From NCBI GenBank assembly GCA_938049325.1, contig CALICC010000016.1:1-6514 (forward strand): 6,514 nucleotides of DNA. The letters are read 5' to 3'. The stretch is from an uncultured Ilumatobacter sp. (lineage in GTDB: Bacteria; Actinomycetota; Acidimicrobiia; Acidimicrobiales; Ilumatobacteraceae). Under the pieces are notes generated by a model. That model saw only the letters and a program-made list of their open reading frames with translations, did no database searches and was not told the origin of the DNA. The position numbers were made by a program, and so were the translations under genes. Shown one piece after another: positions 6,221-6,514 of the stretch (the stretch's first letter is position 1; each line of letters opens with the position of its first letter).

Positions 6221-6226
6221 CAACCA

Positions 6227-6514
6227 ATGCGCCGAATCTTGATCGCCACACCGCTTCTCGCCCTCGTCGCTGCCGCGTGCACCGACACCGGGAGCTTCAA
6301 GGACCAGACCGAAGACTTCCTCAACGACGCATCAGACGTGTCCGCGCTGGTTGGCGGGGACGTGTCCGATGCCGAATGCGAGGAACCGGAGAGCACCGAC
6401 GTCGGCGAGGAGTACACCTGCACGGTGCAGGTCGAGGGCGTGGGTGAGGCGACATTCAACATCTTGATCGACAAAGAAGACAGCTTCAGCGTCGACCCCA
6501 ACTTCTCGCTCAGC
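6227..6514 (+). CDS. Small secreted lipoprotein, DUF4333-like (runs off right edge)
   Basis: Ninety-six codons are visible from the ATG and there is no stop before the window ends. The first 17 residues are a short signal peptide: MRR, a hydrophobic stretch ILIATPLLALV, then a lipobox-like AAA-Cys with Cys18 as the lipidated residue. The mature part is acidic. It contains a Cys51-x13-Cys65 pair and the pattern V-S-D-A-E-C ... G-E-E-Y-T-C-T-V-Q-V-E-G-x-G, close to the DUF4333 domain of actinobacterial lipoproteins (V-x-C-P ... G-x-x-F-x-C-x-V ... G). The two cysteines could form a disulfide outside the cell. Function is unknown for that family. The lipobox has Ala rather than Leu/Val/Ile at -3, which is allowed but not optimal. 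It follows rarD by 28 bases on the same strand but has its own -10-like sequence. Confidence 0.7.
   Translation, partial: MRRILIATPLLALVAAACTDTGSFKDQTEDFLNDASDVSALVGGDVSDAECEEPESTDVGEEYTCTVQVEGVGEATFNILIDKEDSFSVDPNFSLS

Noticed and set aside
5230..6225. Shared 10-mer ATCGTCAACC before rarD (5230-5239) and before the lipoprotein gene (6216-6225) as a common operator
   Set aside because: It sits at different distances from the two starts and overlaps different promoter parts; one short match in GC-rich DNA is likely chance.
1..6514. CRISPR array, tRNA/rRNA genes, insertion sequences or phage genes
   Set aside because: No spaced direct repeats, cloverleaf-like segments, transposase motifs or terminal inverted repeats were found; the only repeats are short tandem ones.

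Overview
The window is high-GC DNA packed with genes and has the look of an actinobacterium. GTG starts, four-base or two-base gene junctions and start codons with no Shine-Dalgarno sequence but a -10-like hexamer 6-7 nt upstream all fit that group. The combination of genes suggests an uncultured or marine Acidimicrobiia/Ilumatobacter-like lineage, but that placement is inference and no marker gene is present to prove it. No RNA gene, mobile element, phage gene or CRISPR array was seen. No stretch over 100 bases lacks a gene.

Layout. The left four fifths are read on the minus strand, from about 5199 down to 1. The order of transcription is: livG-type ABC ATPase (5199-4393), livF-type ABC ATPase (4396-3629, 4-base overlap), a 750-residue fusion of 6-phosphogluconolactonase and glucose-6-phosphate isomerase (3626-1374, 2-base gap), then after 90 bases an APH/ACAD10-11-type small-molecule kinase (1283-195), and after 92 bases the first 34 codons of an aldehyde dehydrogenase (102-1, running off the left edge). 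The right part is read on the plus strand: a RarD-type EamA permease (5275-6198), then 28 bases later a small lipoprotein with a DUF4333-like pattern (6227 to the right edge, incomplete).

How the genes may work together. livG, livF and the fusion gene look like one transcription unit starting in the 75-base divergent gap shared with rarD. The two ATPases would drive a branched-chain amino acid/amide-type importer, but no permease or binding protein gene lies beside them. The fusion enzyme joins two activities that sit on either side of glucose-6-phosphate dehydrogenase at the glycolysis/pentose phosphate branch point. The kinase and aldehyde dehydrogenase may belong to a separate acid or aldehyde catabolic unit. 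The most notable item is the lactonase-isomerase fusion and its tight coupling to an orphan LivG/LivF pair. Secondary items are the repeated leaderless-promoter geometry, a pentapeptide-repeat tail on LivF and short tandem repeats at the end of the kinase gene.
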